Source: Gari tellinella (taxonomy: Eukaryota; Mollusca; Bivalvia; Cardiida; Psammobiidae). Taken from it: a DNA stretch of 64,000 bases. Positions 1-10,378 of this stretch are shown in pieces. Under the pieces are notes generated by a model that made no database searches, was not told where the DNA came from, and was given only the letters and a program-made list of their open reading frames with translations. Every line of letters begins with the position of its first letter. Within the stretch, counting starts at the first letter, position 1. Location: assembly GCA_922989275.2 (NCBI GenBank), contig OV277864.1, forward strand, positions 67,646,158-67,710,157, given 5' to 3'. The translations under genes were made by a program, and so were the position numbers.

Positions 1-235
1 CCTTTTTGTGTTGATGGGCTGTAAAACACCATCCATTTATTCATTCACTCATATCACGATGTCCAGTTCATTACAGGTAGAGGAAGATCCCAGAAACCCA
101 TAATTTATATATACTGCTTCAGGCCATTCACAAGGGCTGAACCATCAACCTTCCAGACCAGGATTCGAACCTCTGCCGTGAGGAGCTAAGTGATTGTCAG
201 TCACAGTGACCTTGACCTGACTCTAACACTAAGGC
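1..235 (-). mobile_element. tRNA-derived SINE, partial copy
   Basis: It reads on the minus strand. A B-box-like GTTCGAATCC appears (complement at about 161-170), next to the AGCTCC...CACTGTGACT head shared with the copy at 32376-32655. The tail side is cut by the window edge. Confidence 0.7.
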
Positions 236-743
236 CCCAGCTAATCAGGCTATGTGGGTTTTCCCTAGGCACTTTCGTTTCAGTCATTTGCTCCCGTAGA
301 TCCTGGGACTTGATCGGGATTCAAACTGTTTATAATGGATATTATAACTTGTGTCCCAAATACAATGGATTAAACAGAAACTTTTCTTCAAATGAAAACG
401 AAAAAGCAATATAAGAGTCAAATTGTTTTCTTCAGAAATATTGTTAGAACTATTCTCTTAGCAAACGCAGCTGACTCAGATGAATGTTGTGTTTGGTAAC
501 AAAATAGTGATCAGGATCTACACTGTTGGTAACTTGACTTCATCATTGTATCCCGGGTAGATCTTAGTCTACCCTGTTTGAAATGTGCCAAAGCTGTAGT
601 TGTCTCATCATGTTGCTCTTGTAAATTACATCTACCCTTACAATGCTGAAATTTTAATCAATTTTTACTCATCCATTGCCTGATTAAAGTCCAGTTAAAG
701 CTGAATTTTTAAGAATTTGCTGCAAAAATATACAAGCTAATAA
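236..743. other. Unassigned intergenic stretch
   Basis: No coding segment, RNA gene or recognised repeat was seen here. The short open frame at 190-414 is unconvincing. Confidence 0.5.
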
Positions 744-811
744 CAAACAGAGTAGACCCAGATCTGAGGGCTCCTTCAGGAGCCCTCAGATCTGGATCTA
801 TTCTGTTTGCA
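744..811. repeat. Family D core hairpin
   Basis: This is an inverted repeat of CAAACAGAGTAGACCCAGAT...GGGCTCC with its complement, ending CTGTTTGC. It is the core of family D without clear outer ends. Confidence 0.7.
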
Positions 812-1105
812 TCAGACATGTTTATATCTATTTGGTTCCAGCATTATAAAGGTTAGCCACCAAGTATAGTTTTATTCTCTTATAAATAAACAATCCTTCC
901 TGAGGCATTTCAGAATTACACAGACACAATGGAAGCAAACACATTAACCTGCTCCCTACAACAAAACATGTATTTGAAGACCTTTTCCAGCCATACACCT
1001 AGGCACCGCTAAACATTAGAAGATCTCAAGATCAAAACTGTTTGATACTCACATTTAATTTCTGTCAAACAGTGGTTGAAAACAATACCTTACAACTCAA
1101 ACTCA

Positions 1106-1588
1106 CTTAACCCATTACTCCATTGCCTTTTTCTAATTTTGAACAAGAGGTCCATGCGGGCCTATATATCGCTCACATGGGAAATCCAAGACAAGGGTCA
1201 CATGATCCCTGGGGTGGAATCATTTTCACCCCAATGAAATATTTCAAAACTCTTGCTAGACTGCAAATGAAGTGTTCCATTCTGTCAAATATCTAAGCTC
1301 ATGAATTCGTCATTGGGGAAAAAACTATATTTAGCTAATGTGACCCAGATATTCAATGTACAGTCTGCTTTAAGATACTATCTGATAGGATATAGAAAAT
1401 ATTTCTTATTGTGCATATTCATGACTTTATAAAGGGATATATACTTTTTTCTTCGGTGGAGAATTAAATTAATAGAGTAATGTATAGAATAGGAAGGTTG
1501 TATTGAGAACAGAATTAGAAATAATTGCCTTTGGTGGAGAATTAAATTAATAGAACTAAATAGGTTGTTTCCAAGCTCAGGATTGGAC
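1106..1588. repeat. Composite of family A fragments and a CGCTCAC-type repeat
   Basis: It opens with a family A end (TTAACCCATTACTCC). At about 1142 it changes to a different repeat (AACAAGAGGTCCATG, TATATCGCTCAC), a style common in bivalve genomes. From 1366 a family A half resumes (ATATAGAAAATATTTCTTA). Confidence 0.55.
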
Positions 1589-1734
1589 ATTCTGATTTGT
1601 TTTTCATAACTCTGAGCTGTTATTTACCTGGTGTAATTTTCGGAGATCTCTCATCTCCTTCGAAGGAGATGAGAGATCTCCGAAAATTACACCAGGTAAA
1701 TAACAGCTCAGAGTTATGAAAAACAAATCAGAAT
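1589..1734. repeat. 146-bp spacerless perfect palindrome
   Basis: The arms are 73 bp each with no spacer, centred on TTCGAA at 1661/1662, and run from ATTCTGATTTG to CAAATCAGAAT. A direct repeat of about 65 bp flanks it loosely (1466-1528 and 1735-1800). Confidence 0.9.
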
Positions 1735-1910
1735 AAATTAATAGAGTAATGTATAGAATAGGAAGGTTGTATTGAGATCAGAGAATTAGAAATAATTGCC
1801 AATGATATCTTCAATATTATTAGGGTGTGTACATGTGCTTTACTTTCAACCTGCTTTAAGTGATCACCTGTCTTTTAAACTAGAAACAGGCAATGGGGTA
1901 ATGGTTTAAA
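1735..1910. repeat. Duplicated flank plus family A right end
   Basis: Positions 1735-1800 repeat 1466-1528 with few changes. Positions 1843-1910 match the family A right end (ACCTGCTTTAAGTGATCACC to GGGGTAATGG). Confidence 0.6.
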
Positions 1911-2320
1911 TAAAACAAAATACTTTCCTGTTTCCTGTTTAAACATAACAAACACACAAACGCATAGCACTATAACATTTAGAAAATATTAACTGACAAA
2001 TTCATACTTAAATGAATTTTTTTAAAAAAAATTGCTGTCAAAGCAAAGTTTTATTTACTGTCTCCAAGATGCCATCTTTCTGATCGTCAACCAATGAGAT
2101 CTTAAATTAGACACTTATGGTGCCTGATCAAGTCTATTTTAAGATATCTATGATTAGCAATGTCTCAAATTTGACACTAATTTTGACGATAGGTTTGCAT
2201 GCTTCTGCATCATTTTCCAGTATATTCCTGCAACTGTTGTTGTACAACATTTCTCCGCTGCCCACGTAAAGTGTAATTAAATCCTCCGTCTCCAATTAAA
2301 CATCAATTAATTACTTCTAG
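1911..2320. other. Unassigned stretch
   Basis: AT-rich sequence with no gene or recognisable repeat structure. Confidence 0.5.
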
Positions 2321-2547
2321 TTAACTCTTTGCACGTTAGCGACAGAATCGTGATTATCTATGCAAACAGTTTGGATCCTGATGAGACGCCACGTAACGCG
2401 GCGTCTCATCAGGATCCAAACTGTTTGACACTCTGACCCTGTTTTGAAAAGAAATTTTGAAAGGAAATTTTGAAAATTCTATTTTTAGAACAGTAGCAGA
2501 TGACAATTGTTGCAGATGAAAAAATTACCCAGCATGCAAAGAATAAA
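2321..2547. mobile_element. Family C MITE
   Basis: Its ends are TTAACTCTTTGCACG and CAGCATGCAAAGA. The core hairpin CAGTTTGGATCC...GAGACGCC pairs with its complement around ACGTAACGCGG. Confidence 0.85.
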
Positions 2548-2765
2548 AGAAAGTCACTAATTTCTCTTAACCCTTACTGTGAGGGGAAACAAGTATACAC
2601 ATAATTTGCAAACAGCGTAGACCCAGATCAGAGGGCTCCTAAATCACAGTCTGCACTTTTTGTCATAACAATTTTGGGGGAAAATCCCATCAGGAGTCAA
2701 TGTAAACTGATTTTTTATAAGGAAATAGAAGCGTCCATGTGAAAATTAAGCATTGCAAGAACTTT

Positions 2766-2974
2766 CAACTTTTTGCACGGTAGCAGCGAAATGATAATTA
2801 CCTTTGCAACCAGTTTGGATCCAGATGAGACGCCGCATAACGCGGCATCTCATCAGTATCCAAACTGTTTGACACTTTGACCCTGTTTGGAAAAGAAATC
2901 TTGAAAATATTTTTTAAACAAAAGTAGCAGATGACAATTAATGTTGCAGACGACAAAATTACCCAGCATGCAAA
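2766..2974. mobile_element. Family C MITE
   Basis: This copy resembles 2321-2547, with hairpin GATGAGACGCCGCATAACG and complement, and ends CCCAGCATGCAAAT. A family D fragment (2612-2640) precedes it. Confidence 0.8.
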
Positions 2975-3027
2975 TACTTAAATTGAGATGACAGCAAGCA
3001 CTAACCAACAGTCCTTTTTATCCTGTA

Positions 3028-3315
3028 TCAACCCATTATCCCATAAATACGCCTATAATTTATTCCTTCACTTAAAAAATAGTTCCAATTTATACAGTAA
3101 TGAATTATATCATAAGAAATATTTTCTATATTCTAACAGATCCTAGCTTAAAGCAGGTTGAAAGTAAAGCAGAATGCACCTTAAGGCACATTCTGCTTTA
3201 CTTTCAGCCTGCTTTAAGCTACCATCTGCTATAATAAAGACAATATTTCTTTCAACCTGCTTTAAGTGGTCACATGTCTTCCAAACTAGAAGCAGGCTAT
3301 GGGGTAATGAGTTAA
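3028..3315. mobile_element. Family A MITE
   Basis: It opens CAACCCATTATCCCATAAAT, carries the core hairpin TTAAAGCAGGTTGAAAG with complement at about 3150-3220, and closes ATGGGGTAATGAGTTAA. Confidence 0.85.
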
Positions 3316-3764
3316 AATGCTGACAATGAAACATTGAAAACAACACCAGAATAGCAAGGTAAAGGTTACCGTATTTTTTGCATAAAATTTATTCAAGACT
3401 TGTGAAATTTAAATCGGGAAACCATTAACTGTTTCTGTTTTTCCCTGGTTTCTTTTGGAACCGTAAATTTACAACTGTCACATTTGGCCTTCCCCCCCCC
3501 CCCAAAAAAGAGAAAAGAAACTGAAAGGAAAATGTGATAATAGAATTCTTTAAAACCCTCAACCAAAGCCATGTATGAAAATCACTCATGACAGCTATGT
3601 TTTGCCATATACATACACCTTTTTATGCCTTCAATTTATTCCTCCACTTAAGAAAATAGTTACACTTTACGGTTTATAGCTTTAATCGTCCTATATGGTG
3701 CAACTGTGGAGAATAAGTTAGGGTTTGCAGTTATGAAAAGAATTTTTTTAATGAAATAACTCAC
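3316..3764. other. Intron 3 start with poly-C tract and a family A fragment
   Basis: A run of C at about 3491-3504 is followed by a family A fragment at about 3608-3668. Beyond the SNX27 exon 3 donor no further exon is visible. Confidence 0.5.
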
Positions 3765-3913
3765 CACAAATTTTTCACCATTTTGACAGACCGTCTGATA
3801 GTCGGGTATTGAAATGGGAAGTGATCTTCGTTCGGAGTAATCTATATAGGAAGGACCTGACGAATCATCACTGGGCTCCAGCCGGTCAGCCACCTGGTCT
3901 GGTACTGATATAA
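3765..3913 (-). CDS. SNX27: SNX27 exon 3 (PDZ-PX linker and start of PX domain)
   Basis: This 149-bp exon has two bases completing a split valine, then 49 codons. It reads ISVPDQVADRLEPSDDS, a tyrosine-rich linker, then PISIPDYQTVCQNGEKFV, matching the SNX27 linker and the first strand of its phosphoinositide-binding PX domain. The acceptor is TTTTGTAG, preceded by a T-rich tract; a closer AG four codons in would lose residues conserved in vertebrates, so I chose the upstream one. The donor GTGAGT (3764-3759) leaves phase 0, and the next exon would continue the PX domain. That exon is not within 1-3764, so the gene runs off the left edge. Confidence 0.95.
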
Positions 3914-3970
3914 CTACAAAATATAACATAATCATATAACAACAAAATAGAGATATTCCATAGATATACA

Positions 3971-4181
3971 TAAAGTCAAAACTTGATACTTCAAACTCAC
4001 GTTAGTTCGAACATACCCATGTATCAAAGTTAAAACATGTGGCTAATAATTAATAGCCACGTTTTAACTTTGAAATATGGGTATGTCGACTTATTTAGCG
4101 AGATTGACTAATCGAAATTCAACTTATGAAATACTGGTACGATTTATTTAAGTTTGTTCCAAGTATCGAGTTTCGACTGCA
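3971..4181. mobile_element. Family F MITE, intact
   Basis: The inner hairpin contains AAAGTTAAAACATGTGGC and its complement near 4060-4090. The outer arms contain ACTTGATACTTC and GAAGTATCGAGT-like complements and end TTTCGACTG. It is the reference copy for the repeat interrupted by the palindromic element. Confidence 0.75.
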
Positions 4182-4420
4182 TGTATTTACACTTTTAAAT
4201 TATTCCTCCACTGAAGAAAATAGTTCCAAGTGATACAGTCATGAATATGTATTATAAGAAATATTTTCTATATTCTAGTACTGTAGATCGTAGCTTAATT
4301 TAACATGCAGGCTGAAAGTAAAGCAGAATGCACCGTAAGGGGCATTCTGCTTTACTTTCAACCTGCTTTAAGTTGTCGACTATTTTCAACTAGAAACAGG
4401 CTATTGGGTAAAGGGTTCAA
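4182..4420. mobile_element. Family A MITE, left end eroded
   Basis: It contains TTATTCCTCCACTGAAGAAA and the core hairpin, and ends CTATTGGGTAAAGGGTT. Confidence 0.7.
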
Positions 4421-4498
4421 GAGATATACAGTTAGATCTGTATATGGTGACAAAACAAACATACAGAACATGTCGTATTTAAGAAATAATAAATTCAT

Positions 4499-4633
4499 AA
4501 GTGTATTATCGTGCAATAGAACACGGATAGTAGTTGAGATGCGTAGCAATTATATCACAAGGCTGTTACTAGGCTGAGTGATTTATTTACCAGCATCTCA
4601 ACGACTACCAGTGTGCTATTGCACGACAATACA
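4499..4633. repeat. Inverted repeat, 43-bp arms
   Basis: The arms 4499-4541 and 4591-4633 are near-complementary (AGTGTATTATCGTGCAATAG against its partner) around a 49-bp loop. It belongs to none of the families above. Confidence 0.7.
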
Positions 4634-5014
4634 CTGGTATGCATTTATTATTTCGATTCTTACACATCAATTTAACTACAATTTGCACAGACACAATGGC
4701 GCTCCATTTCAAGGTGCACAAATTATCGAAGCCATACAACTGAATGTAGGGGAGTGCCCAAGGTGTGTTAGAATTAGAGATATATGTATATGGTTAGAAC
4801 AGTCTTTTTTTCGAATGTGACTTAGTAACTCAAGAGGACATGTTCCTTGAAGATAATTCTAAGTTTGAGTTACAATGCAGGGTTTGGTGGAGCCATAAGG
4901 AGTCTAGTATTGAAATATATAGTCGAAACACGATATTAGTTCGAACTTACCCATTTTTCAAAGTTAAAACTTGCCTTAGCCACATTTTAACTTTGAAATA
5001 CAGGTATGTTCACC

Positions 5015-5254
5015 TTAACCCTTTACCCTATATCCTGTTTCAAAATTTGAAGAAAGGTGACCGCTCAGAGCAGGTTGAAAGTAAAGCAGAATGTGCCTTA
5101 AGGCACATTCTGCTTTACTTTCAGCCTGCTTTAGGCTACCATCTGCTAGGATATAGAACATATTTCTATTGGTACATGTTTATGTCTGTCTACATTGGAA
5201 CTATTTTCTTCAATTTAGGAATAAATTAAATGCGTTAAAAGGGGTAAAGGGTTA
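5015..5254. mobile_element. Family A MITE inside family F
   Basis: It starts TTAACCCTTTACCC, carries the perfect core hairpin (AGCAGGTTGAAAGTAAAGC and its complement) and ends GGGTAAAGGGTTA. It lies just left of the palindromic element. Confidence 0.85.
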
Positions 5255-5264
5255 TTAATCGAGA

Positions 5265-5270
5265 TCGACT
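5265..5270. repeat. Target-site duplication TCGACT, left
   Basis: The 6-bp TCGACT directly abuts the 5'-AG end of the palindromic element and is identical to the copy at 14860-14865. The interrupted family F repeat has a single such site in its other copies (for example near 4102-4115). Confidence 0.85.
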
Positions 5271-7511
5271 AGTAGTAATGCTGGTTCCATAGCGTCAATT
5301 AGCCCCGAGGGCGTGATGATGTTGACAGGCTGACCTCGTGGGCCTTGACAGGCTGACCTCGTAATGACCGTATACTGCGGTAAGCGAGTAACTCGGCGTA
5401 TCAGCTGAACTCGTTTTCTTTCATAGAACGTCCGGTAGAAATACCAAAGACACCGTAAATTAAGCAGGTGACACTTTACTCCGAAACGTTTAAAATTAAG
5501 ATATATAGCCCGAGAGAGATAAAAACACAGTTTAACGAATAACCAATAGTATGCAACGTCAAAAAGTCTCGTATGCATCAAGACGGCGGCAAAGACCTAA
5601 AAGGCTCGACCTCACTATTCGTTCGTAATGACAAAACTGGATACTTTTTGCGCTGCATATCTGCCTATCTTATAAAACGCCTCAATTGAAAAATACTTCA
5701 TTTGCAATAGCCTATAAAGAACTATTCTAAAAATAATGCGTTCATTCGCGCTATGTTTTGGGGACACATTTGCAGAACGTTATAAGGCGGCGCTTAACGT
5801 AAACACCCGAGCTACAAAAAAGCGCTGAATTGGGTCTTTTCCTAATACGATCGCGTTGAATTAACCCTTTATACGTGTGAAACGAAAATTAGTCTTACGC
5901 AGGTAACTCGGCGTTTCACCTGAACACGTTTTCTTCATAGGACGTCCGGTAGAAATACCAAAGACACCGTAAATTAAGCAGGTGACACTTTACTCCGAAA
6001 CGTTTAAAATTAAGATATATAGCCCGAGAGAGATAAACACACAGTTTAACGAATAACCAATAGTTTGCAACGTCCTACTACCGAATACGTGCACGTACAG
6101 TTTATAAAAGTTTAATATAGCCATCACACTGCGAATTCAATTCTGAAAACGAAACCTTTATAAACTGACCACGACGTTTGTTCAGAACATGACCTGAGTA
6201 TAGCGCGCTCATTAATTTGCACGAACCCTCGTTGCAGAAACCACCTAAGTGCCTAAACACCGTGAAATGTAAAACATACGCCTGTCGCTAAACCGGCTTC
6301 ATTCGTGGTACATAGATAGCACGCTTTGGCGTTAGTTAAACTCATTTACCTGTAGGCATTCGTTTTGACCGTACGGAACACAGAAAATGTATCTTGCCTA
6401 CGAAATGTGACTATTTATTAGATGAGCAGATATGCAGCGTACAAAGTGTCGATTAAGGACGTCCAGTAGAAATACCAAAGACACCGTAGATTAAGCAGGT
6501 GACACTTTCGTCACTCTGAAACGTTTGGTATAAAATTAAGATATATAGCCCAAGAGAATTGAAGTTAATATTGCGGAATGTATGCAATCATGATGTATAG
6601 GCAGCTGATTACTTTAGTCCTTATTTAAGCTACACCTTTATCTCGTAAATCAATTACATGTATGCCTAAACACTAAATAAAATGTAAACTCATTATAATA
6701 CATTGAAAAGTCTCCCTATTTGGTCAAAGTTTTATTTTATTTGGACAAAGCGGCATCAATTGCATATATCACGGAGTAAATACGCGTCTTTTGACATTAC
6801 TATATATTGCCTTTTTGACGAGTTTACACTTTGACGAATCGTCCGTAAGTCGGGGTTAAAAGTTCTCTAGAGTTTATGTTATATTGTTTATATGTCCCGA
6901 CAGTAAATAAAGCGTTTCTACTGTATTGTAATGAGGTATAGTTGTCACATTTACGATACTATTATATAAAAGCAATTTAAAAAACAACAATTATAGTAGT
7001 CCTAATTGGTGCGCGATATTACCAGTTTGACGAAACCACCATATGTTAGGGTACAGTACACTATAAGATTGTCGAATTGGCTCCAGGGGGCAGTACACAA
7101 TGATAAATTTTTCGATTTCCTTAAATTTAGGTGCGGAAAGAATTCTATTGTACTCCTTAAACATTAATTTAAATGTATTATAGACTACTGCTGCTTCTGC
7201 TACTACTACTTTTGCTATTTTATCGTTATAATTTCATACAATGACAACTACTACTACTACTGTTTCTACTACTACTACAACAACTTCTCCTATTGCTAGC
7301 TTTATTATCATTATGACACTCTCAGTTTCACCTCTAGCGAGGTTACTCACGTTCTGAGCCAACGAGAAGGCGGTGTCTTATTTCAGAACATCCCCACACA
7401 GTCTATTTACAGTTATGTACACTATTTTGTCCAATATTTCTCGCATTATGTTCTCTTAATTCTCACGCTCTGGCGCTAACTTTTCGTTTAGGTTCAGCTT
7501 CGTTATTCGCG
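5271..7511. repeat. Left terminal non-coding zone with three subterminal repeats
   Basis: This zone of about 2.2 kb carries no credible gene. A unit of about 172 bp occurs at 5388-5560 and 5903-6074, and a partial third (about 108 bp) at 6456-6563; all share GTCCGGTAGAAATACC or a near variant and a GATATATAGCCC stretch. An inverted pair related to GCTGCATATCTGC lies near 5650 and 6430. An ACTACT-rich microsatellite sits at 7183-7290. Repeated subterminal blocks may bind a replication or packaging factor (inference). Confidence 0.7.
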
Positions 7512-7883
7512 TTAGTAGTTGTACCAGTTCAAAGGGTCACTTCCCTTCCTACCCTGCTCGTGAATAGCAGTTCTGTCCTCCCTATGGTTCTTAGCATTTT
7601 GTCTGATTTCCGACTTTACCATTTCGATCGCTTGAGCCACCGGAGTGATTAACTTGACTGTAGGCCCGCGTTTCAATTTCGCTTCCGCTTCTTCCAATTT
7701 CCGTTCCGTCTCTTTCAATTTTTCTTCCATGTCGCGTAGCTTTTTAGACATATACCCTGGTCCATGTTTCTTCGCTTCCATCCGGTCTAATATCTTTTGA
7801 TAATAACGTTCGGCGTCTTCGGGGGTATCCAGAAAAGGTACCCATTTGAGCAGGTCGTTATCGAAAACTTCTATGGATCCCAT
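7512..7883 (-). CDS. Small coiled-coil protein, left arm
   Basis: The protein has 123 residues from the ATG at 7883. A longer reading would need a TTG start, which is unlikely in an animal. The N-terminus (GSIEVFDNDLLKWVPFLDT) has a W-containing conserved look; residues around 40-75 are a charged coiled coil (repeated KLKE/KLEE heptads). The basic tail ends in DPLNWYNY. It starts within the end of the capsid-like gene, so the two are probably co-expressed. Similar small coiled-coil proteins sit next to the capsid-like gene in related elements (recollection, not checked); function unknown. Confidence 0.6.
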   Translation of the reverse strand: MGSIEVFDNDLLKWVPFLDTPEDAERYYQKILDRMEAKKHGPGYMSKKLRDMEEKLKETERKLEEAEAKLKRGPTVKLITPVAQAIEMVKSEIRQNAKNHREDRTAIHEQGRKGSDPLNWYNY

Positions 7884-8347
7884 GTCTTTTTCAAATGCAA
7901 CACGCAATGTAAGTGGTTGGTGTTAAATATCACGGGCTTCAGATTTTCGTCAAGCAACTGCAACTTCAACGTATGTAACCGAGTCGTTTTCAAAGGTACA
8001 TAGAAAGGGTTGATGTAAATTTCAGTTTTGAGTTTCTTGTAACTATGCACTTCGATATTTCTCAGCACCGGAAGTAGGGTGTCTCTGACGCAGGACTCTT
8101 GTACGAGGTCACAACACAAGTACAGTCGGGAACTTCTCGGTGTAAAATCGCAATCGAGGGTTATGTCAATGAGCGCACAGGACCATTGACCTTCCAAACT
8201 ATAGGGTTTAGGCAGTTGGATCCAGCACTCTGCGGGGTTGTTTTTCTTATAGAGAACGAGAGAATCTCGACTAGTCACAAATAAATGCAAGTCTTTCATT
8301 TTTATAGACGCGGTAACGCTTCTCCGAGTCGGGTTAACTCTTCTCAT
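7871..8347 (-). CDS. Minor-capsid (penton-type) like protein, left arm
   Basis: The protein has 158 residues and no signal peptide or membrane segment. The middle holds a WSCALIDITLDCDF stretch. It is followed by RLYLCCDLVQ, a D-x(4)-LLR-like segment (DTLLPVLRNI), FYVPL, and a closing LHCVLHLKK. I recognise this order (GQW-x-ALxxI, LYVYCDIV, VGD-LLR, YVPL, LHFR) from a large family encoded by Polinton/adintovirus-like elements in cnidarians and molluscs, thought to be a jelly-roll minor capsid or penton-type protein. The capsid role is inference. A second ATG at codon 17 is an alternative start. Its last 13 bases overlap the start of the next gene. Confidence 0.65.
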   Translation of the reverse strand: MRRVNPTRRSVTASIKMKDLHLFVTSRDSLVLYKKNNPAECWIQLPKPYSLEGQWSCALIDITLDCDFTPRSSRLYLCCDLVQESCVRDTLLPVLRNIEVHSYKKLKTEIYINPFYVPLKTTRLHTLKLQLLDENLKPVIFNTNHLHCVLHLKKTWDP

Positions 8348-8427
8348 GTGGTCATGATTTCATCTAGAATCGCTCGGTATTAATAATGCGGGTACTACAG
8401 AATGGTGACGTTTGAAGAGAGTTATTC

Positions 8428-9751
8428 TTATACTGTGTCTTCGGTCGATGATTTATCTTCATTATCGGTCATCGCATCCTCTTCTGGAATGGCCTGATCA
8501 GGCCATACCTCATAAAACAAATCTTTTCTCAGTTTAACCGCTTGACGTATAGACTCTTCGACATTCATTGAATGCTGTCGCCTGAGCATTTTGGCCGACT
8601 CTAAAACATGTCGTTGTATCGGATCGCCTCTTAACTCGTGGAAATCGATAAGAAATCTGGTGTACATATTTCTCAATGCCTTTCTTAGCGAGGGAAGCTC
8701 ATCATTGACAGCTCTGGGGAACGCTTTATCTAGTGCGTAACCTCGCTTTACATAGTCGTTCGCTGTAGCTTTTAATTGATCAGCGTGATATTCTCTCAGT
8801 GGAATTTTAAACCTGTTGTTCCATATGTCAGGACGTGAACGCTCCTCGCTCAGCTCTACCTGTTTACGATGACCAGGTGGTCCCGTATCGTCACTCCAAA
8901 CATCATTGGAGTCGTGTTGACTGTCATTGTCTTCCTCACTTTCTATTTCAACTCCATATGGCAACGCATTATAGGAGTCAGTCGCTTCTTCGTATTCATC
9001 GTCCAATCGCTTTCTCTTGTTTACTCCAAAAATGTTATCTCGTAAACGGTCTGGTTCCGGGGTATTCGGTTTCAAGTCTATTACCAAGTAGCCGTGAGGG
9101 TAGGACGTCGTCTGTTCAAATCGCTTCATGAAAACTGCATGGGATGAAGGGTAAATCCGTCGTGCCAAAGTGGCTACTTGTTGTCTGTCGATGGGATTAT
9201 TAAATAATACCAAATACTGCGTGTTTAAGGCGATGTCCCTGCAAGCTTTGCCTTGAGGAAATAAATTTTTGAGTCAGATATACGATCGAGATATTTCTGT
9301 GGTGGCTGCCTTTAGTAAAGAGATCTGCTATTCTCTGGTCACACTTAGCTTCAGTCATTAAGTCGTCAAACACAAGAAGGGTCCTTTTACTTCCATCGAT
9401 ATACTGGGAATCGTCCAGATGCTCTGGGATACCTCGTATAAATTCCATCGATGGTTTGATACGCTTCAGTGTGTCATAAAGAGGTTGCCATTGTCCGTAG
9501 CACCAGATAATTCTCTGAGGGGAAGGCTGAATGAGGGAGGAATTCAACAGTTGTCTAGTCCAATGAGTTTTCCCGCTACCGCTGGGTCCCGACACTACCA
9601 TAGAAAAGGGATGTTGAAAGGTTATTTGTTTAGACGTTGGTGGTAGAGCTAGTGTATGATCGATTGTATCGGTTCCGTGGACATTACGTTGATGTCTCAC
9701 CATGTTGTCATATCTAGAGAAAGTAACGGAACATTGACTGCAGCGCTTCAT
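8428..9751 (-). CDS. Packaging ATPase (A32/FtsK-like) with N-terminal C2H2 finger; frameshifted; left arm
   Basis: This is a putative genome-packaging NTPase of Polintons/adintoviruses. The first part (9751 to 9200, 183 residues) starts with a C2H2 finger (C4, C7, H20, H25), then Walker A GPSGSGKT at 55-62, Walker B LLVFDD around 125-130, and the HHRNISIVYLTQ sensor region near 150-161. The expected downstream family motif, including LVLFNNPIDRQQ and LARRIYP, lies in the next frame (to 8428). That frame has no ATG before it, only a TTG. One extra base in a T5 run (9266-9270 on the plus strand) accounts for the shift. The remainder holds a conserved-looking PHGYLVIDLK segment, an acidic linker and a helical C-terminal extension of about 130 residues that I do not recognise. 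Either the gene is inactive, or it uses frameshifting or slippage, or the run length is a sequencing error. It is identical to the right-arm copy. Confidence 0.85.
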
Positions 9752-10378
9752 GATTACAAATACTAAGCTGTAAAGCCATTCTTATGTGCTTTGCAAGTGT
9801 ATTCTTCCTCCTCCTCCCTCCTTACCCTCCTCCTCCCCTCCTCCTCCCTCCTCCTCCAACCTCAATCCATCTTATGTTGTTAAAACAGATGCTGGTTGTG
9901 GAGGTGGTGGTGTTGTCCTGTGTACATCTTGTGGGTTTGTTTTTTTTTTTGCTAAAAGAAAGATTCGAGTCAAGCTTAAAACATGCTGTTTACAATAGCA
10001 ACATGGCCTCTGTCGGAGAAATATGGCTCCACACGATGAACATAGAGTATGTCCGCATGCTTAAACCCTGCATGCGGACATACTCTATGTTCATCGTGTG
10101 GAGCCATATTTCTCCGACAGAGGCCATGTTGCTATTGTAAACAGCATGTTTTAAGTTTGACTCGAATCTTTCTTTTAGCAAAAAAAAAAACAAACCCACA
10201 AGATGTACACAGGACAACACCACCACCTCCACAACCAGCATCTGTTTTAACAACATAAGATGGATTGAGGTTGGAGGAGGAGGGAGGAGGAGGGGAGGAG
10301 GAGGGTAAGGAGGGAGGAGGAGGAAGAATACACTTGCAAAGCACATAAGAATGGCTTTACAGCTTAGTATTTGTAATC
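9752..10378. promoter_or_regulatory. Central divergent intergenic region of the palindrome
   Basis: This 627-bp mirror-symmetric stretch lies between the two divergent ATPase starts, so any promoter here must act both ways. It contains a long C/T-rich tract at 9806-9858 (purine-rich at 10272-10324), an 11-base T/A run on each side, and the symmetry centre TTAAACCCT flanked by GCATGC. Low-complexity open frames crossing it (9784-10140 and mirror) are not credible genes. No clear TATA box was identified. Confidence 0.6.

Noticed and set aside
4840..5229. 129-residue open frame
   Set aside because: It lies across family F and family A MITE hairpins; the same KVESKAECA-like peptide recurs in every family A copy.
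5255..5581. 108-residue frame at the left end (178 residues on the right, 14549-15085)
   Set aside because: It reads through subterminal repeats and into flanking DNA; the two versions differ only because the flanks differ.
8835..9131. 98-residue frame antisense to the ATPase extension (and mirror 10999-11295)
   Set aside because: Shadow frame of the conserved gene; no family resemblance.
9784..10346. 118-residue proline/leucine-rich open frames in the palindrome centre
   Set aside because: They are translations of the CTCC/GGAG tract and T run, mirror each other and overlap the expected promoter.
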